Positions 7,072 to 13,328 of a DNA stretch of 13,844 nucleotides are shown here, one piece after another. How positions within the stretch are numbered: the stretch's first letter is position 1; every line of letters begins with the position of its first letter. The stretch spans positions 1 through 13,844 of the forward strand of contig JAQVPO010000008.1 of the NCBI GenBank assembly GCA_028702015.1, in the 5' to 3' direction. A model generated the notes under the pieces. The model was not told the DNA's origin and did not search any database. It saw nothing but the letters and a program-made list of their open reading frames with translations. A program made the translations under genes and the position numbers. The stretch comes from Synergistaceae bacterium (GTDB taxonomy: Bacteria > Synergistota > Synergistia > Synergistales > Synergistaceae).

Positions 7072-7860
7072 ATGCGCAGGAGATTTATTGCAGGAAACTG
7101 GAAAATGTTCAACGGTCCGGCGGCGACTTCAGAGTTTATGTCATCATTTGTCTCCAAACTGACTGCGTCTGAAGATATAATCTCAAACATTGATGAAGGG
7201 AAAATGGAAGTAGCGGTATTTGCTCCATTTATATCCCTTGATACGGCAGTAAAATGTAAAAATGATTCACCTCTCATTATCGGTGCCCAAAATATGCATT
7301 GGGAAAAAAGCGGGGCGTTTACCGGCGAAGTCTCAGGAGAGATGCTGAAAGAGCTTGGCTGCACGCATGTTATTATTGGACACAGTGAACGCCGTCATAT
7401 ATTCCATGAGACAAGTGAAGATCTTCACAAAAAGCTGCAGTCAGCCATTCAGGAATCCTTAATATCCGTTTTCTGCGTCGGTGAACTCCTGCAGGATCGT
7501 GAATCAGGGAGTACCTTCGATGTCATAAGGGAGCAGCTTATGGCTGGTCTTAAAGCAATGGACGGCAAGGATGTCGCAGAAAAGATCATAGTTGCCTATG
7601 AGCCTGTATGGGCCATCGGTACGGGTAAAACCGCAAGCAGCGAAGATGCTCAGGAAGTATGCGCGTTTATCAGAAAACTGCTGGCTGATACCTTCGGTGA
7701 AGGAGTTTCAGAAAAGACGATTTTACTCTACGGCGGGAGTGTCAAACCCGAAAACACTGCATCAATACTTGCAATGAAGGATATTGACGGAGTCCTTGTC
7801 GGAGGTGCATCGCTGAAGCCCGATAGTTTTCTTGCGATAACAAAGGCGGCAGTCCGATAA
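7072..7860 (+). CDS. tpiA: Triosephosphate isomerase
   Basis: TPI interconverts dihydroxyacetone phosphate and glyceraldehyde-3-phosphate and works with the gap and pgk products upstream. The 262-residue protein has the substrate lysine in GNWKMF (residues 8-13; Lys11) and the electrophile histidine in GHSERR (His104). The catalytic base is in YEPVWAIGTG (Glu177), with phosphate-binding loops YGGSVKPEN and GVLVGGASL near the C-terminus. Length is slightly above the usual 248-255. AAGGAGG at 7055-7061 lies 10 nt before ATG 7072. It is separated from pgk by 73 nt filled by a strong hairpin, so its expression may be set differently from gap-pgk. Phosphoglycerate mutase and enolase genes do not follow; tpiA is the last gene of the rightward block. 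Confidence 0.97.
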   Translation: MRRRFIAGNWKMFNGPAATSEFMSSFVSKLTASEDIISNIDEGKMEVAVFAPFISLDTAVKCKNDSPLIIGAQNMHWEKSGAFTGEVSGEMLKELGCTHVIIGHSERRHIFHETSEDLHKKLQSAIQESLISVFCVGELLQDRESGSTFDVIREQLMAGLKAMDGKDVAEKIIVAYEPVWAIGTGKTASSEDAQEVCAFIRKLLADTFGEGVSEKTILLYGGSVKPENTASILAMKDIDGVLVGGASLKPDSFLAITKAAVR

Positions 7861-7978
7861 AAAATCGTTTTGGTTCCTGTTCCTGAGATATAACAGCATA
7901 ATATGCAAAGATTTTTATGTTGTACACCATGAAGTAAAACTTATTTTGATATTTGCAAAGTTTATTATAAGTCAAATT

Positions 7979-8013
7979 AAAAAGGCCTCTCCAGAATCGA
8001 TGTGGAGGGGCCT
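7979..8013 (-). terminator. Intrinsic terminator of the leftward gene block
   Basis: Read on the - strand, AGGCCCCTCC (8013-8004) pairs with GGAGAGGCCT (7992-7983) through nine Watson-Crick pairs and one G-U pair, with an 11-nt loop. A run of T residues follows, encoded by the A tract at 7979-7983. On the + strand no T tract follows, so it acts mainly on leftward transcription from rsfS-hit, about 240 nt after the hit stop codon. Confidence 0.7.
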
Positions 8014-8079
8014 AACTTATATAAAAGGTATGGGAACATACCTCCGTAAAAAGCAATAAATATAAGGAGTGGAGAAAGA

Positions 8080-8190
8080 ATGGATATTGAACATTTTTAA
8101 GGGACGGATAAAAGATCCATAGTAAGGACTGATAAAAAAACAACGAGTTATAATGGAGTATTTAAACGTTATTATTTTATAAGACAATAA
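8080..8190 (+). pseudogene. Small ORF remnant: ribosome-binding site, six codons, TAA, then an open 29-codon stretch in frame
   Basis: ATG 8080 is preceded by AAGGAG (8064-8069) at 10 nt and a second GGAG at 5 nt. It encodes MDIEHF and then TAA at 8098-8100. The same frame then stays open for 29 codons to TAA at 8188-8190; this part is rich in Lys and Arg and includes NGVFKRYYFI. Without the first stop it would be a 36-codon basic peptide. It could be a decayed small gene, a 6-residue leader peptide, or chance. No homologue is recognised. Confidence 0.25.
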
Positions 8191-8251
8191 GAAAAAATTT
8201 AATATGTTATAGGGTCACATAAGATATATTATAGGACATTACAAAATTATA

Positions 8252-8617
8252 TTATTTATACTTCATTTTTTCTGGGATAACGCCGCGGATGCCGCCGTCA
8301 GGTGATCTGGTGTCCCCCGCATATCTTGGTATAAGGTGAACGTGGACATGCATGACAGACTGTCCGGAGATTTTTCCGCAGTTCACGCCGATATTATATC
8401 CCTCGGGAGAATATATCTGGTCAAGCATAGGCTTGGCTTCGTCAATAAGGTCAAAGATAGCTTCGCGCTCTTCCTTTGTTATATCAAAAAAACTTTCAAC
8501 ATGTCTTTTAGTTATAAACAACATATGACCTTTATTGACCGGCATCTTGTCAAATATCGCATAAACCAGTTCGTTATCCAATATATAGTCGTCAATTTCA
8601 CAGAATATACATCTCAT
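8252..8617 (-). CDS. HIT-family (histidine triad) nucleotide-binding protein
   Basis: HIT proteins are small nucleotide hydrolases or transferases acting on AMP-linked or dinucleoside polyphosphate substrates. This 121-residue protein has the diagnostic H-x-H-x-H triad at His90, His92 and His94 (MHVHVHLIPR), preceded by the conserved GVNCGKISGQSV stretch. The N-terminal CIFC (Cys3, Cys6) is common in the Fhit/HIT subgroup and can contribute to zinc binding with a downstream histidine. ATG 8617 lies 3 nt after the rsfS stop and GAGGA near the end of rsfS serves as ribosome-binding site, so the two genes are coupled. It is the last gene of the leftward block. The precise substrate cannot be told from sequence. 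Confidence 0.93.
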   Translation of the reverse strand: MRCIFCEIDDYILDNELVYAIFDKMPVNKGHMLFITKRHVESFFDITKEEREAIFDLIDEAKPMLDQIYSPEGYNIGVNCGKISGQSVMHVHVHLIPRYAGDTRSPDGGIRGVIPEKMKYK

Positions 8618-8620
8618 CAG

Positions 8621-8995
8621 CTATTCGTCCTCATCCTGGAATTTTAGTGTGGGAGCGTCTCCCCAGAGTGAATCAAGCCTGTAATAGTCTCTGCCTTCTT
8701 TGCTGAGGATATTGACAACTAAATGTCCTGCATCCATAAGACACCAGCGGCTGCTTGCTTCTCCTTCCACTTTATGAGGCAGTTTCATTTCATCAAGCTT
8801 TTCACTTGCAGTATCAAGCAGTGTTTTTGCGTGAAGATCTGAACGGGCTATAGCGATTATGAATGCTTCTGTGAAGCCTGATACTTCGCTCAGATTATGT
8901 ACCGTAACTTCAAGTGCGTGTTTTCCGATCAGTGCATCTACAATAGGTTTGTATGGCTCATAGAACTCTTCAATTGTTTTTGATGATGTCATCAT
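8621..8995 (-). CDS. rsfS: Ribosomal silencing factor RsfS
   Basis: RsfS (Iojap/YbeB/DUF143) binds ribosomal protein L14 on the large subunit and blocks joining of the subunits, lowering translation during starvation. The 124-residue protein shows the family pattern V-T-V-H-N-L-S-E-V followed by TEAFIIAIARSD and HAKTLLD. It then has HKVEGEASSRWCLMDAGHLVVNIL, ending in YYRLDSLWGDAP, the conserved C-terminal WGDAP block. ATG 8995 is followed by a second ATG at 8992; AGGTG lies about 10 nt before the first. In many Firmicutes rsfS follows yqeK or an LCP gene downstream of nadD, and this window matches that with the LCP gene upstream. A separate promoter may lie just before it. Confidence 0.95.
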   Translation of the reverse strand: MMTSSKTIEEFYEPYKPIVDALIGKHALEVTVHNLSEVSGFTEAFIIAIARSDLHAKTLLDTASEKLDEMKLPHKVEGEASSRWCLMDAGHLVVNILSKEGRDYYRLDSLWGDAPTLKFQDEDE

Positions 8996-9022
8996 AAAAA
9001 TAATTCACCTCGCCTTCTTTTT

Positions 9023-9031
9023 ATTATATCA
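9023..9031 (-). promoter_or_regulatory. Possible extended -10 promoter for rsfS-hit
   Basis: On the - strand TGATATAAT (9031-9023) matches the extended -10 pattern TG-n-TATAAT exactly, in the 66-bp gap between the LCP gene and rsfS. No good -35 is present, which extended -10 promoters tolerate. Transcription would start near 9016, about 20 nt before the rsfS start. The region is A/T rich, so chance is possible. Confidence 0.4.
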
Positions 9032-9061
9032 AAAATATAACAGCTGAATTCATTAAAATGC

Positions 9062-10483
9062 TTACTGCAGGCTGATTTCAACTAGTCTGTTTATGCGGTC
9101 AATGAGGCTCTTGCTGTCATGTCCTATGATAATTGAAGGATAAAATGCCTGATTATTTGACCGCACCAGGCTTTTGGGTATGTCAAGTATCTCGCCAAGT
9201 GTCTGGGCAGTTTTTATTACTTTAGCATCAGCGTTTAATGGATATACAATATTACTGCTTCTATAATCGAAATGCTTTGCGTTTGCAGATAAAACAACAT
9301 CGATACCCATTTTCTGAAGCTTGGTGGCGACTTCGGTACTTAACCCAGACTTCCCTGTTCCATTCAGCACAGCTATTGATTCAGACATGGATCTGATGAG
9401 TTTGAGCAGTTCGTCATGGGGCATCATCGATTTATTTTTATGCTCTTCTGTTTTTTGTGAGGAGAGGATCTGTCCGTTTACCTTAGTCTCTTCAGCTGCT
9501 GACGAGTATGACAGTGAGAGGCCTGCATAGTTATTTGTATTTTTATTCTCATTTATATCTCCTGAGATAATCATCTCAATAGGCGCGTTTAAAAAATTAT
9601 TTGCCTCTTTGGTATCGCCGATCCAATAACTGAGATTATTGATCGTTGCTGCCTGCCCGTGAAGTGTAGAAAAGAAGATATGTTCTCTCCCAAGTTCATT
9701 TTGTGCAAATCCAGCGAGCTGTATCGAGAGTGCCGGAGACATATCAGTTTTGAAAAGCTTCATCATCTGTGCAGTCAGTTCTGGGATCTTTACCAGTATC
9801 CTCGGGTCATAGACTTTCTTTAGTACAGCTTTTATGAACTGCTGCTGCCTGTGTACTCTTCCGATGTCTCCAAGGGCGTCCATCCTGAAGCGTACAAAGT
9901 GCAGGGCTGTTTTCCCGTCCATTACCTGCGGCCCAGGCTGTATGTTTATATCAAGCTTCCCTGCTCTGTCTGTATAACGCATCCTTTTCTGAACATCGAT
10001 CTCCACCCCGCCCAGTGTGTCTATTATTGCGGGGAAACTGACATAGTCGATGATCACATAATACAGGATAGGCTGTCCAAGATATTTTTCAACAGTGGCT
10101 TTGAGCAGGTCCGGCCCCCCGTAGGCAAATGCATGGTTGAGCTTCTGAACACCGTGTCCGGGTATCTGTACGCGTGTGTCCCTGGGCAGCGAGAGTATTC
10201 TTATGTTCTTGTCATCTATGTCTATCGTTGCAAATAATACGGTATCAGATCTTCTGGAACCCTCTACGTCATCTTCTCCCATTATAAGGATATTAAACCT
10301 TCCCTGTTCCTTCAGGGCAGCATATTGTGCACTGCCGCTGTCTATCGAACTTTCGATAGTGCCGAAGAGGTCTTGTGATTTTGTGTGAAGGATAGTGTAG
10401 ACTTTCAGACCGGCGCCGGCAGCAATGCCAATTATTGCGAGCACTACGATCAGAATTATAGTTTTAGAACGCTTCAAATGCAT
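9062..10483 (-). CDS. LytR-CpsA-Psr (LCP) family protein with C-terminal LytR_C domain
   Basis: LCP proteins are membrane-anchored phosphotransferases that attach polyprenyl-linked glycopolymers to the cell wall outside the membrane. The 473-residue product has one N-terminal membrane helix (residues 9-31) after a basic start (KRSK), so the rest is predicted extracytoplasmic. The LCP domain shows FNILIMG (63-69), an RRSDT arginine-aspartate motif (77-81), SLPRDTRV (98-105), an LNHAFAYGG segment and the later GRVHRQQQF arginines. These are the conserved residues that bind the lipid pyrophosphate. A LytR_C-like domain follows a Ser/Lys-rich linker, starting around IAVLNGTGKSGL. nadD lies 17 nt upstream. 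GGAGG sits only 3 nt before ATG 10483 but 9 nt before an in-frame TTG at 10477, so the true start may be two codons later. The polymer substrate is not evident. Confidence 0.92.
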   Translation of the reverse strand: MHLKRSKTIILIVVLAIIGIAAGAGLKVYTILHTKSQDLFGTIESSIDSGSAQYAALKEQGRFNILIMGEDDVEGSRRSDTVLFATIDIDDKNIRILSLPRDTRVQIPGHGVQKLNHAFAYGGPDLLKATVEKYLGQPILYYVIIDYVSFPAIIDTLGGVEIDVQKRMRYTDRAGKLDINIQPGPQVMDGKTALHFVRFRMDALGDIGRVHRQQQFIKAVLKKVYDPRILVKIPELTAQMMKLFKTDMSPALSIQLAGFAQNELGREHIFFSTLHGQAATINNLSYWIGDTKEANNFLNAPIEMIISGDINENKNTNNYAGLSLSYSSAAEETKVNGQILSSQKTEEHKNKSMMPHDELLKLIRSMSESIAVLNGTGKSGLSTEVATKLQKMGIDVVLSANAKHFDYRSSNIVYPLNADAKVIKTAQTLGEILDIPKSLVRSNNQAFYPSIIIGHDSKSLIDRINRLVEISLQ

Positions 10484-10500
10484 TTACCTCCATGAAAATA

Positions 10501-11118
10501 TCAAATATCTTTGTATAGAGAGTTCTTTCTGATAAAATGCTCTACTGAAGGAGGGACAAGAAACCGGATGCTTCTCTCTTTCCTGACTCTCTCTCTGAGT
10601 CCTGTGCTTGAGATCGCCAGAAGCGGTATCTCAAGCGGAATTATGGCTGACCTTAAATCTTCGGGCAGTTCGTCCATTTTACTGCGTGTATATCCATGTC
10701 TGCTGACAGCGACAAACTTGCAGAGGCTCATGATCTCCTCGGGATTTTTCCACGATACTATGTCTAATACAGCATCAAGTCCTGTTATGAAATAGAACTC
10801 GGTGTCAAAGTATTCAGGCATTGACTTGAGCTGTTTCAGTGTGTCGATGGTATAGCTTTTACCTGTTTTATCAATTTCCAGCCTTGAGACAGAAAAATAC
10901 GGACAATCGACTGTAGCTAACACAGTCATCATATATCTGTCCTCTGCTGAAGATACCATCTCTCCAGCCTTGTGAGGAGGCTGTCCGGTTGGTACGAAAA
11001 TGACCTCAGAGAGTCCAAAGGCAGCGTGAGCTTCGTCTGCAGCTCTAAGATGCCCGTAATGGACAGGATCAAAGGTCCCGCCCATAATGCCTATCCTTCT
11101 TTGATAGCTGTTTGTCAT
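10501..11118 (-). CDS. nadD: Nicotinate-nucleotide adenylyltransferase
   Basis: NadD joins nicotinate mononucleotide and ATP to give nicotinate adenine dinucleotide, the penultimate step of NAD synthesis. The 205-residue protein has the adenylyltransferase signature GGTFDPVHYGHL (residues 13-24, including the HxGH histidines 20 and 23). It also has VPTGQPPHK, an FITGLDAVLDI segment, SRHGY, and the C-terminal ISSTGLRERV motif of the NadD subfamily. ATG 11118 has AGAGGC about 8 nt upstream and follows obgE after 18 nt. The obgE-nadD linkage is common in Gram-positive-type genomes. No yqeK gene follows it here; the next gene is the LCP gene. Confidence 0.97.
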   Translation of the reverse strand: MTNSYQRRIGIMGGTFDPVHYGHLRAADEAHAAFGLSEVIFVPTGQPPHKAGEMVSSAEDRYMMTVLATVDCPYFSVSRLEIDKTGKSYTIDTLKQLKSMPEYFDTEFYFITGLDAVLDIVSWKNPEEIMSLCKFVAVSRHGYTRSKMDELPEDLRSAIIPLEIPLLAISSTGLRERVRKERSIRFLVPPSVEHFIRKNSLYKDI

Positions 11119-11136
11119 TTTTCTGCCTCTTTTGTT

Positions 11137-12516
11137 TTATTGGTCTTGTTCTGTCTCTGCAAAAAAGTCATCTTCGTCAGATCCTTCAGACTGATAGGTA
11201 TCGGAAGGATAGTAATCAGGGTAGAAAATGAAATCTTTATAGCCTATCGTTACCTGATCTCCCTCTTTTGCTCCTGCAGCCTCAAGAAGATCTTCAACTT
11301 TATACTTTCGCATGAGGATCGTAAATCTTGCAACGTTTTCATCCTGGCTGAGGTCATAACGTTCTACAGCTTTTTCCAGACGATGATGAAGGATCCTGAA
11401 CCCTCCGCCGTGAAGTGAAATGATCTGGATCCTATTTCTTATTTTAACGGGTGACTGAATATCTCCAGTCCCTGTACTGTCAAGAGCGTATAGTCTCACT
11501 TCGCTCCTTGGCCTTGGATGCTTCTCTGTGAAGTCTATTATATGCTTTACGAGTTCCGGTATCCCCTCTTCAGTAAGAGCGCTTACTGCACAAAAGCTGA
11601 TCCCCATCGATTTAAAATGCATAAGGAGCTTTTCTATTAGTTTTTCCGGGTTTTCCAGCTCGTCCAGCTTATTTGCAACAACAATGTAAGGTCGCTTGTC
11701 CAGATCCGGGTCGTGCGATCTCATCTCATTCCGGACAGTTTCAAGTTCTTCTAAAAGTTTATCAAAATCCTGGCATTCCAGGCTTAATACATGAACGAGC
11801 AGCCTGCTCCGTGCAATATGCCTCAGAAACTGTATTCCAAGCCCTTTATTCATATGCGCACCCTCAATAAGTCCGGGGATGTCAGCTATGACTATTCTCT
11901 CATACCCTGTTGTAAGTACTCCCAGGTTTGGAGAAAGAGTGGTAAATGGATAATCTGCAATCTTTGGCTGCGCGTTGGATATAGCGGCCAGGATGCTTGA
12001 TTTGCCGACGTTTGGAAGGCCTACCAGACCTACGTCAGCAATAAGCCTCAGTTCAAGCCTGATTTCAGCCTCTTCTCCAAGATCCCCGTTTTCGCAGAAT
12101 CTGGGGGCCTTTCTGGCAGAACTGGAAAAATAGCGGTTGCCTCTTCCTCCCCTTCCTCCCTTTGCAGCAAGAAAGCGGTCTCCCGGTTCTACAAGATCAG
12201 CAAGCCCCTCGTTTGTTACGGCATCATATATGATCGTTCCGCAAGGGACAAGAACAACAGTGTCATCGCCTGTGGCCCCGTTTCTTGCGTTGCCCTTGCC
12301 ATGAGATCCATTATTGCCCTTGATATTTCTCTGATATTCGAGATCAGCAAGCGTCTGAAGGTTGGTTGTAGCTTCAAAAATAATGCTGCCTCCCCTGCCT
12401 CCGTTGCCTCCGTCAGGCCCTCCGTTAGGTCTGAACCTCTCACGAAGGAAACTCATACAGCCGTTTCCTCCCCTTCCTGCCTTAACGGAAAGACGCATTG
12501 AATCAATAAATTTCAT
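11137..12516 (-). CDS. obgE: GTPase ObgE/CgtA
   Basis: Obg is a ribosome-associated GTPase needed for late 50S assembly and linked to ppGpp responses. The 459-residue protein has all three domains. First is the glycine-rich Obg fold (1 to about 158; NGGPDGGNGGRGGS and AKGGRGGRGN visible). Next is the G domain, with the P-loop GLPNVGKSS at 166-174, the G2 YPFTTLSPN, DIPGLIEGA as G3, NKLDE as G4 and SALT as G5. Last is the OCT domain (ending with QVTIGYKDFIFYPDYY). A C-terminal acidic tail (SEGSDEDDFFAETEQDQ) follows, similar in character to the charged tail of E. coli Obg. GAGGT lies 7 nt before ATG 12516. It is separated from rpmA by a 79-bp gap with a hairpin, so its dose relative to L21/L27 may be reduced. 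Its association with rplU-rpmA is one of the most conserved in bacteria. Confidence 0.98.
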   Translation of the reverse strand: MKFIDSMRLSVKAGRGGNGCMSFLRERFRPNGGPDGGNGGRGGSIIFEATTNLQTLADLEYQRNIKGNNGSHGKGNARNGATGDDTVVLVPCGTIIYDAVTNEGLADLVEPGDRFLAAKGGRGGRGNRYFSSSARKAPRFCENGDLGEEAEIRLELRLIADVGLVGLPNVGKSSILAAISNAQPKIADYPFTTLSPNLGVLTTGYERIVIADIPGLIEGAHMNKGLGIQFLRHIARSRLLVHVLSLECQDFDKLLEELETVRNEMRSHDPDLDKRPYIVVANKLDELENPEKLIEKLLMHFKSMGISFCAVSALTEEGIPELVKHIIDFTEKHPRPRSEVRLYALDSTGTGDIQSPVKIRNRIQIISLHGGGFRILHHRLEKAVERYDLSQDENVARFTILMRKYKVEDLLEAAGAKEGDQVTIGYKDFIFYPDYYPSDTYQSEGSDEDDFFAETEQDQ

Positions 12517-12543
12517 TTTGTTACCTCGCCCCTAAATACTATA

Positions 12544-12572
12544 AATGGGGGCCTGATATAGAGGCCCCCGTT
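12544..12572 (-). terminator. Attenuator-like hairpin between rpmA and obgE
   Basis: On the - strand GGGGGCCT (12569-12562) and AGGCCCCC (12554-12547) form a perfect 8-bp G+C-rich stem around a 7-nt loop; a G-T and two A-T pairs extend it. The tail is only moderately T rich (ATTTATAGTATTT), so termination is likely partial. It sits 24 nt after the rpmA stop and would lower obgE-nadD transcription below that of the ribosomal proteins. Confidence 0.6.
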
Positions 12573-12595
12573 ATGCTACCCAAACTTATTAGTGT

Positions 12596-12853
12596 TTAAA
12601 GTGCTTCGGGTTCAACAATTACAAATTTACGGTCTGCTTTGGTCAGGAAACGGACCTTACCCGTTGCAAGAGCGAAAAGTGTATAATCGCGTCCGACGCC
12701 TACGTTCTGTCCCGCGTGGAATTTTGTTCCGCGCTGACGTACTATTATTGTCCCCGCATTGACAAACTGTCCGTCACTGCGCTTGATTCCCAGATATTTT
12801 GGCTGACTGTCCCGGCCGTTAGTACTGCTTCCTTGACCTTTTTTATGTGCCAT
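12596..12853 (-). CDS. rpmA: 50S ribosomal protein L27
   Basis: L27 sits near the peptidyl-transferase centre and its N-terminal tail reaches the tRNA ends. The 85-residue product reads [28 protein letters not shown], then the conserved [15 protein letters not shown] and [15 protein letters not shown]. The start is ATG 12853 with AAGGAGG upstream at a normal distance. It begins directly with MAHKKG; it lacks the short N-terminal extension that in most Firmicutes and Fusobacteria must be removed by the Prp protease. No prp gene lies in the 34-bp gap after rplU, which fits. Confidence 0.98.
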   Translation of the reverse strand: MAHKKGQGSSTNGRDSQPKYLGIKRSDGQFVNAGTIIVRQRGTKFHAGQNVGVGRDYTLFALATGKVRFLTKADRKFVIVEPEAL

Positions 12854-12887
12854 AACTGATCGATTGCCTCCTTTTTAAGGTGATGCT

Positions 12888-13199
12888 CTAGCCTTTTATA
12901 CCGTCAATTTCAACAAAAGTGTACTGCTGACGGTGTCCACGGAATTTGCGGTAGTTTTTCTTTCTGCGGTATTTGAAGACAATGATCTTGTCCTCTTTGC
13001 CGTGTTCAAGCACTTTAGCTGTTACGGCCGCACCGTCGACGTAGGGGGTGCCAATAACCGGTCCGTCATCCTTGCCAAGAAGGATCACCTTGTCAAAAGA
13101 TACCTGTGTGCCCTCATCTGCATGGATTTTTTCAAGGCGCAGTTTGTCTCCGTTACTTACCCTGTACTGTTTCCCGCCTGTTTCGATAACTGCATACAT
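12888..13199 (-). CDS. rplU: 50S ribosomal protein L21
   Basis: L21 binds 23S rRNA near L20 in the large subunit. The 103-residue protein starts MYAVIETGGKQYRVSNGD and has the conserved FKYRRKKNYRKFRGHRQQYTFVEI C-terminal segment typical of the family. GGAGGGAGG lies 9 nt before ATG 13199. It is the first gene after a near-consensus promoter and a folded leader and is followed by rpmA, the near-universal rplU-rpmA pair. The downstream genes obgE and nadD can be read from the same promoter if the hairpin after rpmA is passed. Confidence 0.98.
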   Translation of the reverse strand: MYAVIETGGKQYRVSNGDKLRLEKIHADEGTQVSFDKVILLGKDDGPVIGTPYVDGAAVTAKVLEHGKEDKIIVFKYRRKKNYRKFRGHRQQYTFVEIDGIKG

Positions 13200-13222
13200 A
13201 CTAAATTTCCTCCCTCCGCTGC

Positions 13223-13257
13223 GTGTCAGGCAGCCTTTCGGCTTTTATAGCCTGCAC
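13223..13257 (-). promoter_or_regulatory. Structured 5' leader of rplU
   Basis: In the roughly 75-nt leader on the - strand, GTGCAGGC (13257-13250) pairs with GCCTG-A-CAC (13231-13223, one bulged A). A nested AGCC-GAAA-GGCT hairpin (13243-13232) is capped by a GNRA tetraloop, with an asymmetric TATAA internal bulge between the helices. Ribosomal protein leaders often mimic the rRNA target of the encoded protein for feedback control, and an L21 leader family is known in Firmicutes. Whether this is that family needs a covariance-model search. Confidence 0.5.
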
Positions 13258-13280
13258 CAAGCGCATTCTACAACCTGCGT

Positions 13281-13309
13281 ATTATAGTGAAATTTTATAG
13301 CTTAGTCAA
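13281..13309 (-). promoter_or_regulatory. Strong sigma-70 promoter of the rplU block
   Basis: On the - strand TTGACT (13309-13304) and a perfect TATAAT (13286-13281) are separated by exactly 17 bases. Transcription should start near 13274, about 75 nt before the rplU start. It lies in the 129-bp gap after recN and is the best promoter match in the window. Confidence 0.85.
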
Positions 13310-13328
13310 TAAGCAGAGAAAGCCCTGA

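Larger units (their letters stand above)
7861..8251. other. AT-rich convergent intergenic region
   Basis: This 391-bp gap separates tpiA from the 3' end of the leftward block. It holds a - strand terminator (7979-8013) and a small perfect hairpin (8026-8043: AGGTATG, loop GGAA, CATACCT). It also holds a short + strand frame with a ribosome-binding site (8080-8190, with an in-frame stop at 8098-8100). From about 8190 to 8251 the sequence is very A/T rich and I see no gene, repeat array or tRNA. There is no obvious + strand terminator for tpiA. Confidence 0.7.

Noticed and set aside
7861..7982. Possible + strand promoter TTGATA...TATAAG before the - strand terminator
   Set aside because: The spacer is only about 14 bases and nothing recognisable is transcribed from it.
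8336..8647. A 103-codon open frame on the + strand opposite the HIT gene
   Set aside because: The - strand frame carries the HxHxH motif and coupled start; the + strand frame is a shadow.
10972..11418. A 148-codon open frame on the + strand spanning the nadD/obgE junction
   Set aside because: It lies opposite two certain genes, has no family signature and no upstream promoter or ribosome-binding site.
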